From contig NC_080423.1 of the NCBI RefSeq assembly GCF_029873635.1, forward strand, positions 107,741,988 through 107,805,987: a stretch of DNA of 64,000 nucleotides, in the 5' to 3' direction. Positions 32,788 through 44,689 of the stretch are shown here, in pieces. The DNA comes from Malania oleifera. Its lineage: Eukaryota; Streptophyta; Magnoliopsida; Santalales; Ximeniaceae. Numbering within the stretch: position 1 is the stretch's first letter; each line of letters begins with the position of its first letter. The notes beneath the pieces were generated by a model, which saw nothing but the letters and a program-made list of their open reading frames with translations, had not been told where the DNA came from and did not search any database. The position numbers and the translations under genes were made by a program.

Positions 32788-33508
32788 ACCTCATTTTTCC
32801 CTCTCTTTCATAAATCATTCTCAATATACCATATGGCGAGAGGGGGGAAAGATTATAATGAGGATGGCAACGACAAAAAATTTACTATTTCTTTAAATAC
32901 TCACAAGAGATGCATTAATTAACAATTTGAAATTACTAACGTGTTAGGAAAATATTTTATTTTGACAATATTAGTAATGTGATATTTATGTTCTATATGT
33001 CTCCACTTCAACATTCTTTCTTTTCTAACTATTTAATGTAATAGTTGTAGAAAGTAATAGGATGTGGAGTGAGCTAGAAATGGGTCAAACATAAAGTTCA
33101 AAGGATTCGCTACTAATATATTTCATCTTAAATGAGATTTGAATACTTAATTAATTACTATCAATTTAGGTAAAGAGCGGAGGAGATGGTTCTCCGGATG
33201 CAAACGATGGAAATGGAGAGCCTGCAATTGAAAGAAAAGGTGTCCAACTAAGAAGCGGAGATGGAAGTCATGAAGCACTGGAAAGCACAAATCGAACAAA
33301 TGATGCGGCAATCTCGTCCAAATGATGCAGGTGGCTCCTCCTCTCATTAGAAGGTATGTAAAAGGCGGTTTATCTTGCGGGCATAGGATTGTTGGTGTTT
33401 GACTACATTGCTCTACACTACACTACACAAACATCCACTATCCATTTTTACTTATTGCTTCAGTTTAATGGATGGTTTAATTTTTGGACTGCATGTTTGA
33501 ATTGATAC
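32788..33508 (+). mobile_element. Third CACTA-derived copy, cut by Ogre-1
   Basis: Closely matches 25130-25850 in the same orientation, including the last EnSpm-gene exon, and stops at ATTGATAC where Ogre-1 begins. In copy A the sequence continues ATTGATATATC. The rest should lie beyond the right edge of the window. Confidence 0.75.
33177..33350 (+). pseudogene. C-terminal exon of the EnSpm-associated gene, copy C
   Basis: Same exon as 25512-25685. The TGG lost in copy A is intact here, but a CAA of copy A is TAA here (33249-33251). Ends SRPNDAGGSSSH then stop. Confidence 0.7.
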
Positions 33509-33559
33509 TGTAGACACCATATTTTTGCCCTAACCAAATAGAACAAGGGGTCCCTTTTT

Positions 33560-33704
33560 ATTTTTTTCATTATTATTATTATTACCTTATTTATTTTTTA
33601 TTATTATTATTATTATTATTATTTTCATTATTACTTTCTTATAATTATTTTTATTTATTACCTGTAGTATTATTAGTATTACTTTACTATTATTATTTTA
33701 GATA

Positions 33705-33760
<56 letters not shown>

Positions 33761-33833
33761 TTTATCACTTTTATTATTACTATTATTATTTTATTATTGT
33801 CATTATTTTAGTATTTTTTACTATTACTATTAG

Positions 33834-33867
<34 letters not shown>

Positions 33868-33903
33868 TTACTGATAGTATCTTTATTATAATTATTTATT
33901 ATT

Positions 33904-33939
<36 letters not shown>

Positions 33940-34010
33940 TTATTGATCCTTATATTATTATAATAATAATAATTATTATTATTACTATTTTCATTATTAC
34001 CATAATAGTA
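33560..34010. repeat. (TTA)n-rich low-complexity tract in the LTR
   Basis: Long imperfect ATT/TTA runs interrupted by single substitutions. The poly-Asn/Ile ORF on the minus strand is an artefact. Confidence 0.9.
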
Positions 34011-34074
34011 AAAGCAGAAAAGGAAAAATAAAATCAAAAAGGAAGTTTTTTTTTAGGGTTTATAGAATTTTTTT

Positions 34075-34082
34075 TATATAAG
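34075..34082 (+). promoter_or_regulatory. TATA box of the Ogre LTR
   Basis: TATATAAG followed by GGGGGGCACA. The same arrangement occurs near 47325 and 50497 in the other two LTR copies. Confidence 0.55.
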
Positions 34083-34139
34083 GGGGGCACAGCCAAGCCA
34101 AAAAAAAAAAAAAAGCACAGACCAAAAAAAAAAGAAACC

Positions 34140-35030
34140 TGACCTTGCAGTCTCGTGCTACAGCAATGGAGTCGTCGGCGTTTGCACAGTCAATAAGATG
34201 AAACCAATCGAGCAGCGATTTCTTATCCGATCAATGTGAAAATTTACGAGGTCTTTTCTAACCCTTTCATCTTAATTTTCACCGTTCAGATTCTTCTTTG
34301 GAGTTTTCCCCCTTTGTGTTAATTTCTTGCACAGCCGTATCACCGCTGCAGCAGTGGAGTCATCAGCGTCTACGCATCCAACTGGACGAAGCCAATCGAG
34401 CGGCGATTTCTTGTCCGATCAATGCGAAATTTTACGAGGTTGTTTCTAACCCTTTCTTCTTAATTTTCACCATTCAGATTCTTCCTTTTAGTTTTCCCCC
34501 TTCGTGTTAATTTCTTGCACATCCGTATCACCGCCGCAGCAGTGGAGTCATCGGCGTCTGCACATTCAACTGGACGAAGCCAATTGAGCGGCGATTTCTT
34601 ATCCGATCAATGTGAAAATTTACGAGGTCGTTTCTAACCCTTTCATCTTAATTTTCACCGATCAGATTCATCTTTTTAGTTTTCCCCCTTTGTGCTAATT
34701 TCTTGCACAGCTATATCACCGCCGCAGCAGTGGAGTCATCGGCGTCTGCGCATTCAACTGGACGAAGCCAATCGAGCAGCGATTTCTTATCCGATCAATG
34801 CGAAATTTTACCAGGTCGTTTCTGACCCTTTCATCTTCATTTTCACCATTCAAATTATTATTTTGAGTTTTACAACTTCATTTTAATTTATTGCACACCC
34901 GTCTCACCACCGCAGCAGTGGAATCGTCGGCGTCTGTGCATTCAACTAGATGAAGCCAATCAAGCGGCGATTTCTTATCTGATCGATCTGAAACCTTACT
35001 CGGTTGTTTCTAACTCTCCCTTGTTAATAT
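34140..35030. repeat. Five tandem ~188-bp units in the Ogre LTR
   Basis: Each unit has TTGCAC..CGTATCACCGC, CAGCAGTGGAGTC, AAGCCAATCGAGC and TTTACGAGG. Starts at about 34145, 34327, 34514, 34703 and 34892 give spacings of 187-189 bp for the full units. Related units occur at ~47395-48500 and ~50560-51310. Confidence 0.85.
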
Positions 35031-35520
35031 TTACTGGTTTGTTTAATTTCTTTGAGTTTCGTAATTTTATCTTCATCTCTTGGACAACTTGTCCATACAC
35101 CATACACACACACTCAGAAAGCACACACAACACTCACACATATACATAATTATTTTATTGATTAGTGTTAATGTATATATATATATATATATATATATTC
35201 GTGTATACACATATATATTTTATATTGACTATATTATTATCGTTATCTGTATTTTATTAGTAATATTGTTATATTGTTATGTATATGATTTATGTGTTTA
35301 TTTAGCATTTTTAATTAAGGTTGTTATATTATTTCATGTTTATTGTGGTATATTATTCTGAGGTTTTTTTTATTATTATTTATTCTAGTATATATTGTGT
35401 AAGATTATTACATGTTTTGTTTAAGATTTTAATGGTATATTTAGGGTTTTTTTCATCATGTCTTTTATTTAGGGTGTGATTGGTCTCTCATATTGTTATG
35501 ATATATTAATGATAAGGCTT

Positions 35521-35856
35521 TAAATTATTTCCATAAATATTATTGTATATTTTATCTATTAATTCTAGGGTTTAAATTGTTTCCCGTAATTTTACTTGTA
35601 TAATAGTTTCCATTATTGTATATATTGCATGTGTATTCTAGGGTTTAATTTGTTTCCACATTGTTATTATATATTAATGGTGAGGTTTTAAATTATTTCC
35701 ATAATTATTATTGTATATTTTATCTATTAATTCTAGGGTTTAAATTGTTTCCCGTAATTTTACTTGTATAATAGTTTCCATTATTGTATATATTGCATGT
35801 GTATTCTAGGGTTTAATTTGTTTCCACATTGTTATTATATATTAATGGTAAGGCTT
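35521..35856. repeat. 168-bp tandem duplication in the Ogre LTR
   Basis: TAAATTATTTCCATAA starts units at 35521 and 35689 with very few differences; a third, partial unit starts at 35857. Confidence 0.85.
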
Positions 35857-36547
35857 CAATTATTTCCATAATGATTATTGTATATATCGTATATTTATTT
35901 TAGGGTTCGAATTGTTTCCATATTATTATTTTTTTTAGGGATGAATTGTTTCCATATGTGTATATAATGAGAGTTAATTTTGGGGTTTTGATTATTTCCA
36001 AATTGTTATTATTATATTTATAGGATGTTAATGTCTTACTATATGCTAGTGTATTATTATTATTATTACGCATGATATACCATTATTATTATTATTATTA
36101 TTGTGTATTTTTTTATTTTTTATTTCATGTATTTATGATATTTTTGATATCGTTGCTTGCATTAAATGTTTATATTTAGTATTATACATTGTATTATTAT
36201 TGGTATTTTAGTGCACATTATCAGGTGTAGTATTTTAGCTTATTATTACGTCCACTATTATTATGTTTACTATTATTATGTTTATTATTATATTATGTGT
36301 TTAGTATGTTATGTTTATTATTATGTTTATATTATAGTATATATTTTTGTGTGGGTGTATCCCTATGATTTTAATGTTAGGGTATTAGCCTTCGGGCTTC
36401 ACATACCTTAAGCTCTGAGGGAATATATATGTATATATTACATTTATTTATTTATTTATTTTTCATGTGTATTTATAAATTCATAAAAAGAGTAATTTAA
36501 AGACTTTTTTAAAATTAACTTAGGGATAATTCTAAATTAATTAGGTA

Positions 36548-36563
36548 CCGTTCGTAAGAACGG
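36548..36563 (+). promoter_or_regulatory. CCGTTC-GTAA-GAACGG hairpin in the LTR transcript
   Basis: A perfect 6-bp stem with a GNRA-type GTAA loop, next to a segment that is well conserved among Ogre/Tat LTRs. In Ogre-2 (about 52935) the right arm has changed to AGACGG. The role is unknown. Confidence 0.45.
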
Positions 36564-36786
36564 GCGCATAGGGGGTGCTCATACCTTCCCTTCGCGTAAC
36601 CGAACTCCCGACCCCAGCTCTGGTAATGTAGGCCCATTCTACCCCTAACGGGGTAGTAATCATGTGTTCTAACCACACTAAAGGTTAGTGGCGATTCCGA
36701 CATTCCCTAGGTTTTTCATGAAAATTTAAAAACTGATTTTTATTTCGCCGCCCGGGGCACACGCGCTCCTGGGACATCGCGACAGC

Positions 36787-36805
36787 TTGGCGACTCTGCT
36801 GGGGA
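36787..36805 (+). promoter_or_regulatory. Primer binding site of Ogre-1
   Basis: TTGGCGACTCTGCTGGGGA, 2 nt after the LTR end, matches the PBS type described for Ogre elements (tRNA-Arg). Confidence 0.75.
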
Positions 36806-38606
36806 CATTAGAGAGTCGAGCTAGTAATTAATTAGAAATTATCCCAAAGTCAAATTTAATAAATATTTTAATTACTCCATATTTTGTGAATATTGTAATT
36901 TGTAAATAACTTTGATTGATTGTAAATATTTTACTTCCATAATTTGTAAATAACCTTGCTTAATTAAAAATATTTTGTTTCCTAATTTTTTGAATCTTAA
37001 TTGTAGATATTTTGTTTCCAAATATTTTGAATAAAACATATTAATTGTAGATATTTTGAATAAGCATATTAATTACAGATATTTTGTATATTAATCGTAA
37101 ATATTTTGTTTCCATATTTTTTTAACTAACAATATTTTGTTTCCAAATTTTTTGAATAAACATATTAATTGTAGATACTGTGTTTCCATATCTTTTGAAT
37201 AAGTACATTAATTGTAGATATCTTGTTTCCATATTCTTAATAGCATGTGAATAAATGTGGGGATAGTGGGATTAGGTTAAGATTGAATTCACACACTTCA
37301 TGCTGTATACCCGAGCTTTACCTGCTAAGATTAGATAGGGGTGTAATAGCGTTTGTCCCTTCGTAGCTTAAGCTTGATGGGACCCGCGAACCACCCCACT
37401 CAGTGCGAGTTTTGTCCGGACCCCTATGGGGGAGGATGAAATTTCAAACTGGGGGACCTTTTTGTCAATAGGGATTAGAGCCTACCCACACGTACTTATC
37501 CATAGTTTTTCCTTAACTAAGATAAAGCCATGAAGAACCTTGTATATACATACCTACCCTGGGTCGGGACAGGATCCACATCCTTCTCCATGTATAGTAT
37601 GTTGTATATATGTTGTGAGACACTTTGTATTATATCATACATTTTGCATCCATTTTAGACTTACATACTACTTAGCCAGTATTCTGAAAAAGCGCAATAA
37701 TGAGACCATGACCCATCCTTTCAAAAAAAATAATAATAATAAAATAATAAAAAAATAAAGCACTTGGGCCAAGTATTTTAAAATATGGGTCAGCCCAACC
37801 TTTTTCAAATAACCCGGGCCCAATTTTTTTAAGAAATAACAAGCATAAGCCCAACCTTTTCCTAAGTAAAACCTCAGCCCAGACCTGATTTTCAAAAAGG
37901 GTCAAACCCAGATTTCAAAAATGGGCTTTAGCCTTATTATCTAAAAAAAAATCCGGGCCAACTTTTTTTAAGCAATCCAAGCCCAAGTCCTTTTAAAACT
38001 AGGGCCTGATCCCATCATTAAAAGCTTGAAGCCCATATTTTAAAATACTCAATGTCTAAGTGCATATCAAGGTCCATAAGCCTGCATTCAACAAATCCAA
38101 TGGGTTAACTACCCTGGGTCAACCCCAAATTCATATCATAATTTGACCCTTCATAGTATCTAAGGTACATGGACCATCAACAAGGAAATGAATGGTTGAG
38201 TGAAGATTTGAAATGAAATCGTGGCCCATCAATGGTCATGTTAATCTTGAAATCTCTCATTAGTGGGATTTTTCTTAAAATGCTGACAAAGTAGTTAGTT
38301 AGGTTACATTGCATCCATGCATCCATGCATAACTTCACACATAATCATGCACGATAGGTCACATGCATGTTCATATCTCTATTTGTATGTGTAATTGCAC
38401 TAGTTACATCCATGCACAAACATTTATTGCATCCCATGGTCATGCATTAAATACTCACACATTCATGCCTTACATAATCATGCATTCAGTTCTAAAAAAG
38501 GAAGTTTTGGTCCACAGCTCTCTCAAGGAAAGAAGTCGTTTGAGTAGAAAAAGCAATAATTGAGACCACTACACATCAGTACAATACCCGAAGAAAGGCA
38601 AGAGAA
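36806..38606 (+). other. Long non-coding leader of Ogre-1
   Basis: About 1.8 kb between PBS and gag. Contains many short repeats of TTTTGAATAA/ATATTTTGTTTCC (36960-37240) and of GGGCC/AAGCCCA words (37760-38050). No ORF with recognisable domains. Ogre elements normally have a long leader here, sometimes with an extra ORF. Confidence 0.6.
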
Positions 38607-40052
38607 ATGAGCGAACAGCTAGAAAATAGGGTCCTGGGTATAGAACAAGGACAAGAAGAATTGATTGATAAAATGAGCAAAATTATGGAATTGTTGATGA
38701 ACAAAGGAAAAGCGGTACAAAATGATTCCGAAACAAATATGGACCCTACTCATCCTCTAGGGTTCACCCCAAATCATGGACAAACATCAATTCCACCACA
38801 TGGAGTCATGGGGGGTCCAATGCCAAATATACCTCCATTCATCCCTAATGTGTCAGCACAAGGGTTTCCAGTAGCAGGAACTTCCCCGTTAGTAACTTCT
38901 GATATAGGGATAAATAGATTTGAGTCTGAACATCGTTGTGATGTATTGGAGGAGCGCTTGAAAGCAATTGAAGGGTATAATACATTTGACTCCGTTGACC
39001 CTAATGACTTATACCTCGTTCCAAAGGTCATCCTGCCACCAAAATTCAAAGTCCCAGATTTCGAAAAATTTGATGGAACCCACTATCCTCGGACTCACTT
39101 GCGCCTCTATTATCAAAAAATGGCTGCACACACCGATAACGAGAGGTTGATGATCCATTGCTTTCAAGATAGCTTGACTGGAGCGGCTATCAAATGGTAC
39201 ATTCAGCAGGATCGAGCTCAAATCCGTACTTGGAAAGATCTGGAAAATTCATTTATAGCTCAGTACCGTCATGTGATAGAAATTGCACCTGATCGTATGA
39301 CCCTGCAAAGCATGCAAATGAAATCTAATGAAACATTCAGAGAATATGCATATAGATGGCGAGACATGTCCATCCAAGTGAGCCCTCCGTTGGAAGATAG
39401 GGAGGCTATCTCCCTATTCGTGAATACATTGAAAGATCCCTACTTTGGGTATCTCTTAGGGGAAACCCCCCATGACTTCATGGATATTGTTTCTACCGGA
39501 GAGAGAATCGAAATAGCCATCAAAGTCGGAAAAGCCAGAAGTAGTGGCGAAGAAACCGGTTCGGACAAGAAATGGACAAATAGGAATAACGATGATGAAA
39601 CTCATATGATTCAAGGGCGATAATACCAAAGAGGTCATAACCAAGGGTTTAGAAGAAATCTTGTTAACCAGATAGCGCATATAGGCACAAGGTCTCAGTT
39701 TGTTCCCTATGGGCCTATGCTCACACAGAAAAATGTTCAGACATAGAGATATGGTCCTAATAAGGTGGAACCAATTCCCATGTCCTATTCGGAATTGCTC
39801 GCCCAATTGCTCGAAAGAAGACTCATTTCAACAATCCCTGGAGTAGCCGTATGACACCCCCTACCACAATGGTATGACCCGGATGCTAAGTGCGCGTATC
39901 ACTCCAATTCTCCAGGACACACCGTTGACCGTTGTTGGACACTTAAACACAAGGTACAATCATTGAGGGATGCCGGTTGGTTGGTCTTCGATGATAAGCA
40001 GCTAGGAATCCAGAATGATCCGCTACCCAATCACGAGGAAAGAAATGGTTAA
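38607..40052 (+). pseudogene. Ogre-1 gag, three to four in-frame stops
   Basis: Opens with a coiled-coil-like MSEQLENRVLGIEQGQEEL. It continues with the Ogre capsid signature (KFKVPDFEKFDGTHYP, MIHCFQDSLTGAAIKWYI, FIAQYRHV, ETFREYAYRWR) and ends with a knuckle-like CAYHSNSPGHTVDRCW and KHKVQSLRDAGWL. The frame stays open to 39620. Stops are TAA 39621, TAG 39744, TGA 39852 and TAA 40050, all in one frame. At the first three positions Ogre-2 has CAA, CAG and CGA, so they arose by C-to-T. Gag would form the particle that packages element RNA. No pol follows. Confidence 0.85.
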
Positions 40053-40153
40053 TATGTTGTATGAAGGTCTAGGAGCCAAGGTCAGGCAAAAGAATATGTC
40101 AAGTTATGGATCCTAGAATTCTCGTAAGGAGCCTAAATGGAGCAAAAGTACAC

Positions 40154-40158
40154 AAGGG
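40154..40158. repeat. Target-site duplication AAGGG (left)
   Basis: AAGGG at 40154-40158 and 41869-41873 brackets the inverted solo LTR. Confidence 0.85.
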
Positions 40159-41868
40159 TGACTCACTCAAAAATGAGCAGCTCAAAAGCTATCCCAAGTA
40201 TAGGAGTTCTGTCGTGTAATATTAAGCCCAAAGGCTAAATCGTTTCCTCAGGGAATGCATTTTAATTTCAATTTCACGTTTTCCCAATCGAAAATAAAAA
40301 TTTACTGAACTTGGTTCAAATTCAGGATTTTCAAAATTGTTTGATTTTACTTTTAACAAATTAAATAGCACGCAAATTAAAATCCTAAAACTAACATGTA
40401 TTAAACTAAAGAATAAAAATAGGAAACCCTAACCTTCTCAAGGAAACATCAAAGCACGCATTAATTAAGGATGGTAACCTAGAACATGGAATTAAAACAC
40501 GCGGGAATGGAAACTCAATCAAACACACACACGCAATAAAAACCAAATCTTTAACATGAACCAAAAATTACAAACCAACATCACAATTTAAAATACGCAA
40601 ACGGTAACGGAACACAATAAAAATGAAAACTTTGGGAAGACTAACCCTAAACTAATCGAACTTCAATCAAGAATTAAAAGGTAACTACTTTAATTTCTAA
40701 GAAAAAGACAAATAGATAAATAAATGAACACTATAGTAAAAATAAAGAACCTAATTACATTACCATAAAAACTCTCACTTTTAATAAAAATCCCAAAGGT
40801 AGTCAAGTACAAAAGAAACTTTAGCAATTTAAACTATTGTTCAAGCAAATAGTAATAGGACTAAAGAAAATAAAAAAACTAAAAGAAAGGAAAAGAGAAA
40901 GAAATAAATTAAAGAAAGGGATAAAAAGAGAGAGAGATGGGTTGCTGGCAGCAGGTATGGCAGTGGGTTAATGTGCTCGGGTCGCTGTGATTGTGCAGGA
41001 AGTTGCTGTGCTCTGCTCGGGCTGCTGGAGCTCTGATGGCTGCTCTGTTCTGCTGTGGCAGAGCAAGTTGCAGCGACTTGTGGCCGAGAAGTTGGAATTG
41101 CTGGCACAGGAGGCTGCTGTGGTGGTTGTGATGGCTCACGGTTTGCAGGCCTAAAGCTATGGAGAAACAAGGGAAAGAGGAAGAGCAGAGAGGAGAAGAA
41201 AGGCAAGAGAAACAGCAAGAAAGGAAGAAATAGAGAAGAAGAAGAAGAAGAAGAAGAAGAAGAAGAAGACTAAGCAGGGAGCTAAGAGGATAAAAGGAAA
41301 AGAAAGCAACAAAGAGGGAGAGAGCAAGAAAGAAAGAAAACAAAGTAAGGGAGAAAGAGAAGGGAAGAGGGAGAGTTTGAGGGAGAGAGAAGGATGCCAG
41401 AGGCACACCCTGCGCAGGAGAAGAGGGGAGCTTAAATAGGAGGGCTGCCCTAGACCCGGATGGAGAGGATTGACCTGGATGGGAGACCCGACCCGGATTG
41501 TTATATTTTTTCATTTTTTTCATTCTCTGTTCATCGCAAATCTGACTCTTCTGGAGCCCGTATCTCACAAAACTCAAAACACGAAAGTTGTAGATATTCC
41601 TTTCTTCTTTCTCCAAAAATTTGAATCGTCTCGATCAGATCTCAGAAAGAAAAGTTATGTACAAAATACGAACAGGTATCAGTTTTGGTTTCCGAGATTT
41701 TTCCTGCAACAAAAAATTATCAAAACTTCATAAATAATGCAATAAAACTCAAGAATGATAATTTTGACACTTTATTAAAATATTGAATAATTTTGGACAT
41801 TTAATTAAAAATATAAACCGTAAAACTCGGGCTAAGATGCCCAATTACGCAATTTTGACACGTAATCA
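40159..41868 (-). mobile_element. Solo LTR of the gag-only (TR-GAG-like) family, inverted
   Basis: Read on the minus strand it begins TGATTACGTGTCAAAATTGC and ends CATTTTTGAGTGAGTCA, matching the LTRs at 56043-57765 and 61318-62967. Length 1710 bp, with a 5-bp duplication on both sides and no internal sequence: a solo LTR formed by LTR-LTR recombination. A GAA/CTT repeat (about 41231-41270) and Arg/Glu- or Leu-rich ORFs in it are not genes. Confidence 0.88.
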
Positions 41869-41873
41869 AAGGG
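41869..41873. repeat. Target-site duplication AAGGG (right)
   Basis: Second copy of the duplication at 40154-40158. The sequence resumes ACAAGTTTTTGATTATCTAG. Confidence 0.85.
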
Positions 41874-44689
41874 ACAAGTTTTTGATTATCTAGTTTGTTT
41901 CATTTTAATTCCCTATCTTCTGCCAGTCTGTCGACACTATTGTCTAGGAAAATTTCCCTTTCATCAATAAATTGAATTATGCATTCTCTCATATCACTTG
42001 TGTCATGAGTTCAGTTGACCAAAAATTTGTTTGCTGATGTTTCGTGTAAAGATAAGGAAAATGATAATACCAATATTCATAAGCCAGAAAGTGATGTTAA
42101 TTTTGAAAACCAAACACGGGAGGTGGAATCAGAAGAAGATGAAACAATTTTCCTCACCCTTTCAAGACAGATGTTGTGAAAGAAATAAAGAATCCCGAAG
42201 GAATTCAGTAAAATATATGTGTTGTGCCAAGAATTTCAAGTCAATTCACTATCCATGTTTTGATCAAATGATAGATGGCCATCTTTGGCCAACCAGTTAT
42301 CCCTAAAAAGAACCAAATATTGATTTACCAATTATTAACCAAGTTGAGCCTGAATGTTAAACTAGTCTTTTCTTAAAATCCAGTTCGAACCAAATATTGA
42401 TTTACCAATTATTAACCAAGTTGAACCTGAATGTTAAACTAGTCTTTTCTTAAAATCCAGTTCACCAAAAAGTTAACCTGGGTTGGGTCTCCTAGCGTTT
42501 GGCAAGTCATATGAGACAACAATGAGTCTAAATCCGAAATGAATGCAGGCCATTTTTCTGGCTACCCAAAGAATTCAAAGAGAAATCTCTTGCAAGCCCT
42601 TTGAGCCTGAAAAGTTCATTTATTGATTAACCCGTCCAAAGGATCACACCCCACACACTGGGGCAGTTTAAAGAAATCAGTCCGAAAGGATGTCCAAAAA
42701 TGGCTAAAAAAGTCCTTCACAAAAGTAAATATCAAAAGTGCAGTAAAAAAAATATGCAGGCAGAGAAAGAAGAATGAAAAAAGGAACAGAAATAGAAAAA
42801 TATGGGACAGACTACATATGTGATCTTTTTGACCACATTAACCCTTGATGAAATCGATAATTTTGGGCCTTATTTTAAATAAATCTTTCTTTCTTTAACC
42901 GCACCGCCCCCAGTCCTACATTACTTCCAAATGAGTCCTCTGCCCAGATTGTATCATTTTGTTTCTAATGATTTGTCACCACACTCAATAAGAGTCTGAA
43001 TAGTACATAAGAATGACCTGATCTTGAAAAGGTACGTAGGCAGCTTGTTTATAACAATTCGGGTCACAAACATCGGGAAAACGTCGCACTCGACTTGGGC
43101 ATAAAACATTATGTGGGGTGTTATTTTTTTAGCCCTGTTTCCTTTTTATTCTGAAAACTGTAGCCCTCAGCTACTCACGTTTCAATCCCGAGTCTTAAAG
43201 ACATCTTGAGATCAAATAATGAGTTGCTTGACTAAACTAAAGGCAACGTTTAAATACTTGGAATTCTATGGTTTCACACCACAGTATAAACAAAAGAAGA
43301 GAGATGGCGCATATAAAGTTGGGCACGTTGAAGAAAAGATCAGGCATTCAGTTTGGTAATTAACATCAGTATCATATGGCTTTTGAATACTGGTAATGAA
43401 TTTTTCTTATATTGCATTGTAACATTGTAAAACATTATTTTTGGGTGGTTTGACCTTTATTTCACAAGTTGTGTCATAATTTGGCAATATCATCCTTCAT
43501 TTCAACGTTGTCAAAAAAAAAAAGGGGTGGGGGGGATGGATCTCAAAGATTTCGGAACCACTAGTGTGCTTCTTATGAGGAGGGTCCCCGTTGAGGAATA
43601 CAATGCACTAGAATCAGTCATTTAACTGGGGCAAATATCATGTCAGGCTTTGGAGCTCGTGCTATTCAGAAAATCTAACACCAAGCCAAGATCCAGTGGT
43701 AGATAACTCATCTGGGGCAAGTTTTGATTTTAGTTTCAGTGGGACTTATTCAAGCAAGCACCTTCTTATCATATTGTATGAATAGGAAAAAACAAGGGCC
43801 CAGACAGTTATAAATCTTCAACTGTGAAGATTCTGTGATTGGAGTTTTCATTTGAGCGCAAGTTGACCAACCTCCATTAGAAATTTGGTTCAATATGCAG
43901 TTATAAATGAATCCATTCAAATCGCTGGGACAAGTATTTGCGAGGAACCAGTCAGAGAGGCAATATAGTTCAAGATTAGAGATGAATCGGTTGATTATAA
44001 ACACAACTGGAAAAGAAAGTTCATGCATCTCATCATTTCATGCTTTCATTAGAAAGTGCATACAATTATATCATTAACATGCTGCTATCCGCCCCTATGT
44101 TTTCTGGTGTCATAATCAACACCTTTGCATGGCATGCATCCCACATTGCATCATTCCTTCACACCTGTCGTGTCATCCTTGTCTAACATCCATGTTTCAT
44201 ATAAAAAAAAAACCAAAGGAAAGAAGAAAAAAGGGGTTGGGGCAACTGTCCCAGGGTACTCAAATCGTCCATCTACCCTAGACTTGGGGCAACTAGCCTA
44301 GGTTTTATTTAAGTCTTTTGCTTCCAAGACTGGGGTAATCGACCCTAGTCCCAATTTTAGCATTCATTTGAATTGGCATCTGCCTTAGGACCATTACTCG
44401 CATGACTCTGAGATCCTAACCTTGAGCAAATCTTATACTCTCGATAATCCTACACGTCGAGCATTCATCATCAATTCAAAATTTCATCTACCGCTCGTAT
44501 CCTATACCTGACATTCATCATCATCTACACTTTCGTCTTGCTTTTGGGATCCTATACCTTAGCATTCATCATCACAAATTGACAATTCCTCTAGCTCGCG
44601 GTAATCCTAACCCAGTATTCATCATCATTCGAAAATGCATCTTGCGACCGTGGATCTACACTCAGTCCTCATTAACCATAACCATCGTC
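41874..44689 (+). other. Non-coding 3' region of Ogre-1
   Basis: No pol domain on either strand. It includes relics of a reading frame near 42055-42160 (ENQTREVESEEDETIFLT), a 77-bp tandem duplication (42310-42463), the Tat-type segment GGTACGTAGGCAGC (~43032) and repeated TTGGGGCAACT words (44236-44300). The region from 41889 reappears in Ogre-2 from 62973. Confidence 0.6.
42310..42463. repeat. 77-bp tandem duplication private to Ogre-1
   Basis: GAACCAAATATTGATTTACC starts units at 42310 and 42387. Ogre-2 has one unit (~63405). Confidence 0.85.

Larger units (their letters stand above)
33509..36784 (+). repeat. 5' LTR of Ogre-1, 3.28 kb
   Basis: TGTAGACACC to CGCGACA. Contents in order: (TTA)n-rich U3 (33560-34010), TATA box (34075), five ~188-bp tandem units (34140-35030), a TA/AT-rich zone, a 168-bp tandem duplication (35521-35856), a GTAA-loop hairpin (36548-36563) and the conserved segment with CTTCCCTTCGCGTAACCGA. 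Confidence 0.85.

Noticed and set aside
33786..34037. Asn/Ile-rich ORF
   Set aside because: Encoded by the (TTA)n tract of the Ogre LTR.
40841..41616. Large Leu/Phe/Ser-rich minus-strand ORFs and a poly-Glu plus-strand ORF
   Set aside because: They lie inside the inverted solo LTR and arise from CT/GAA tracts of its leader.
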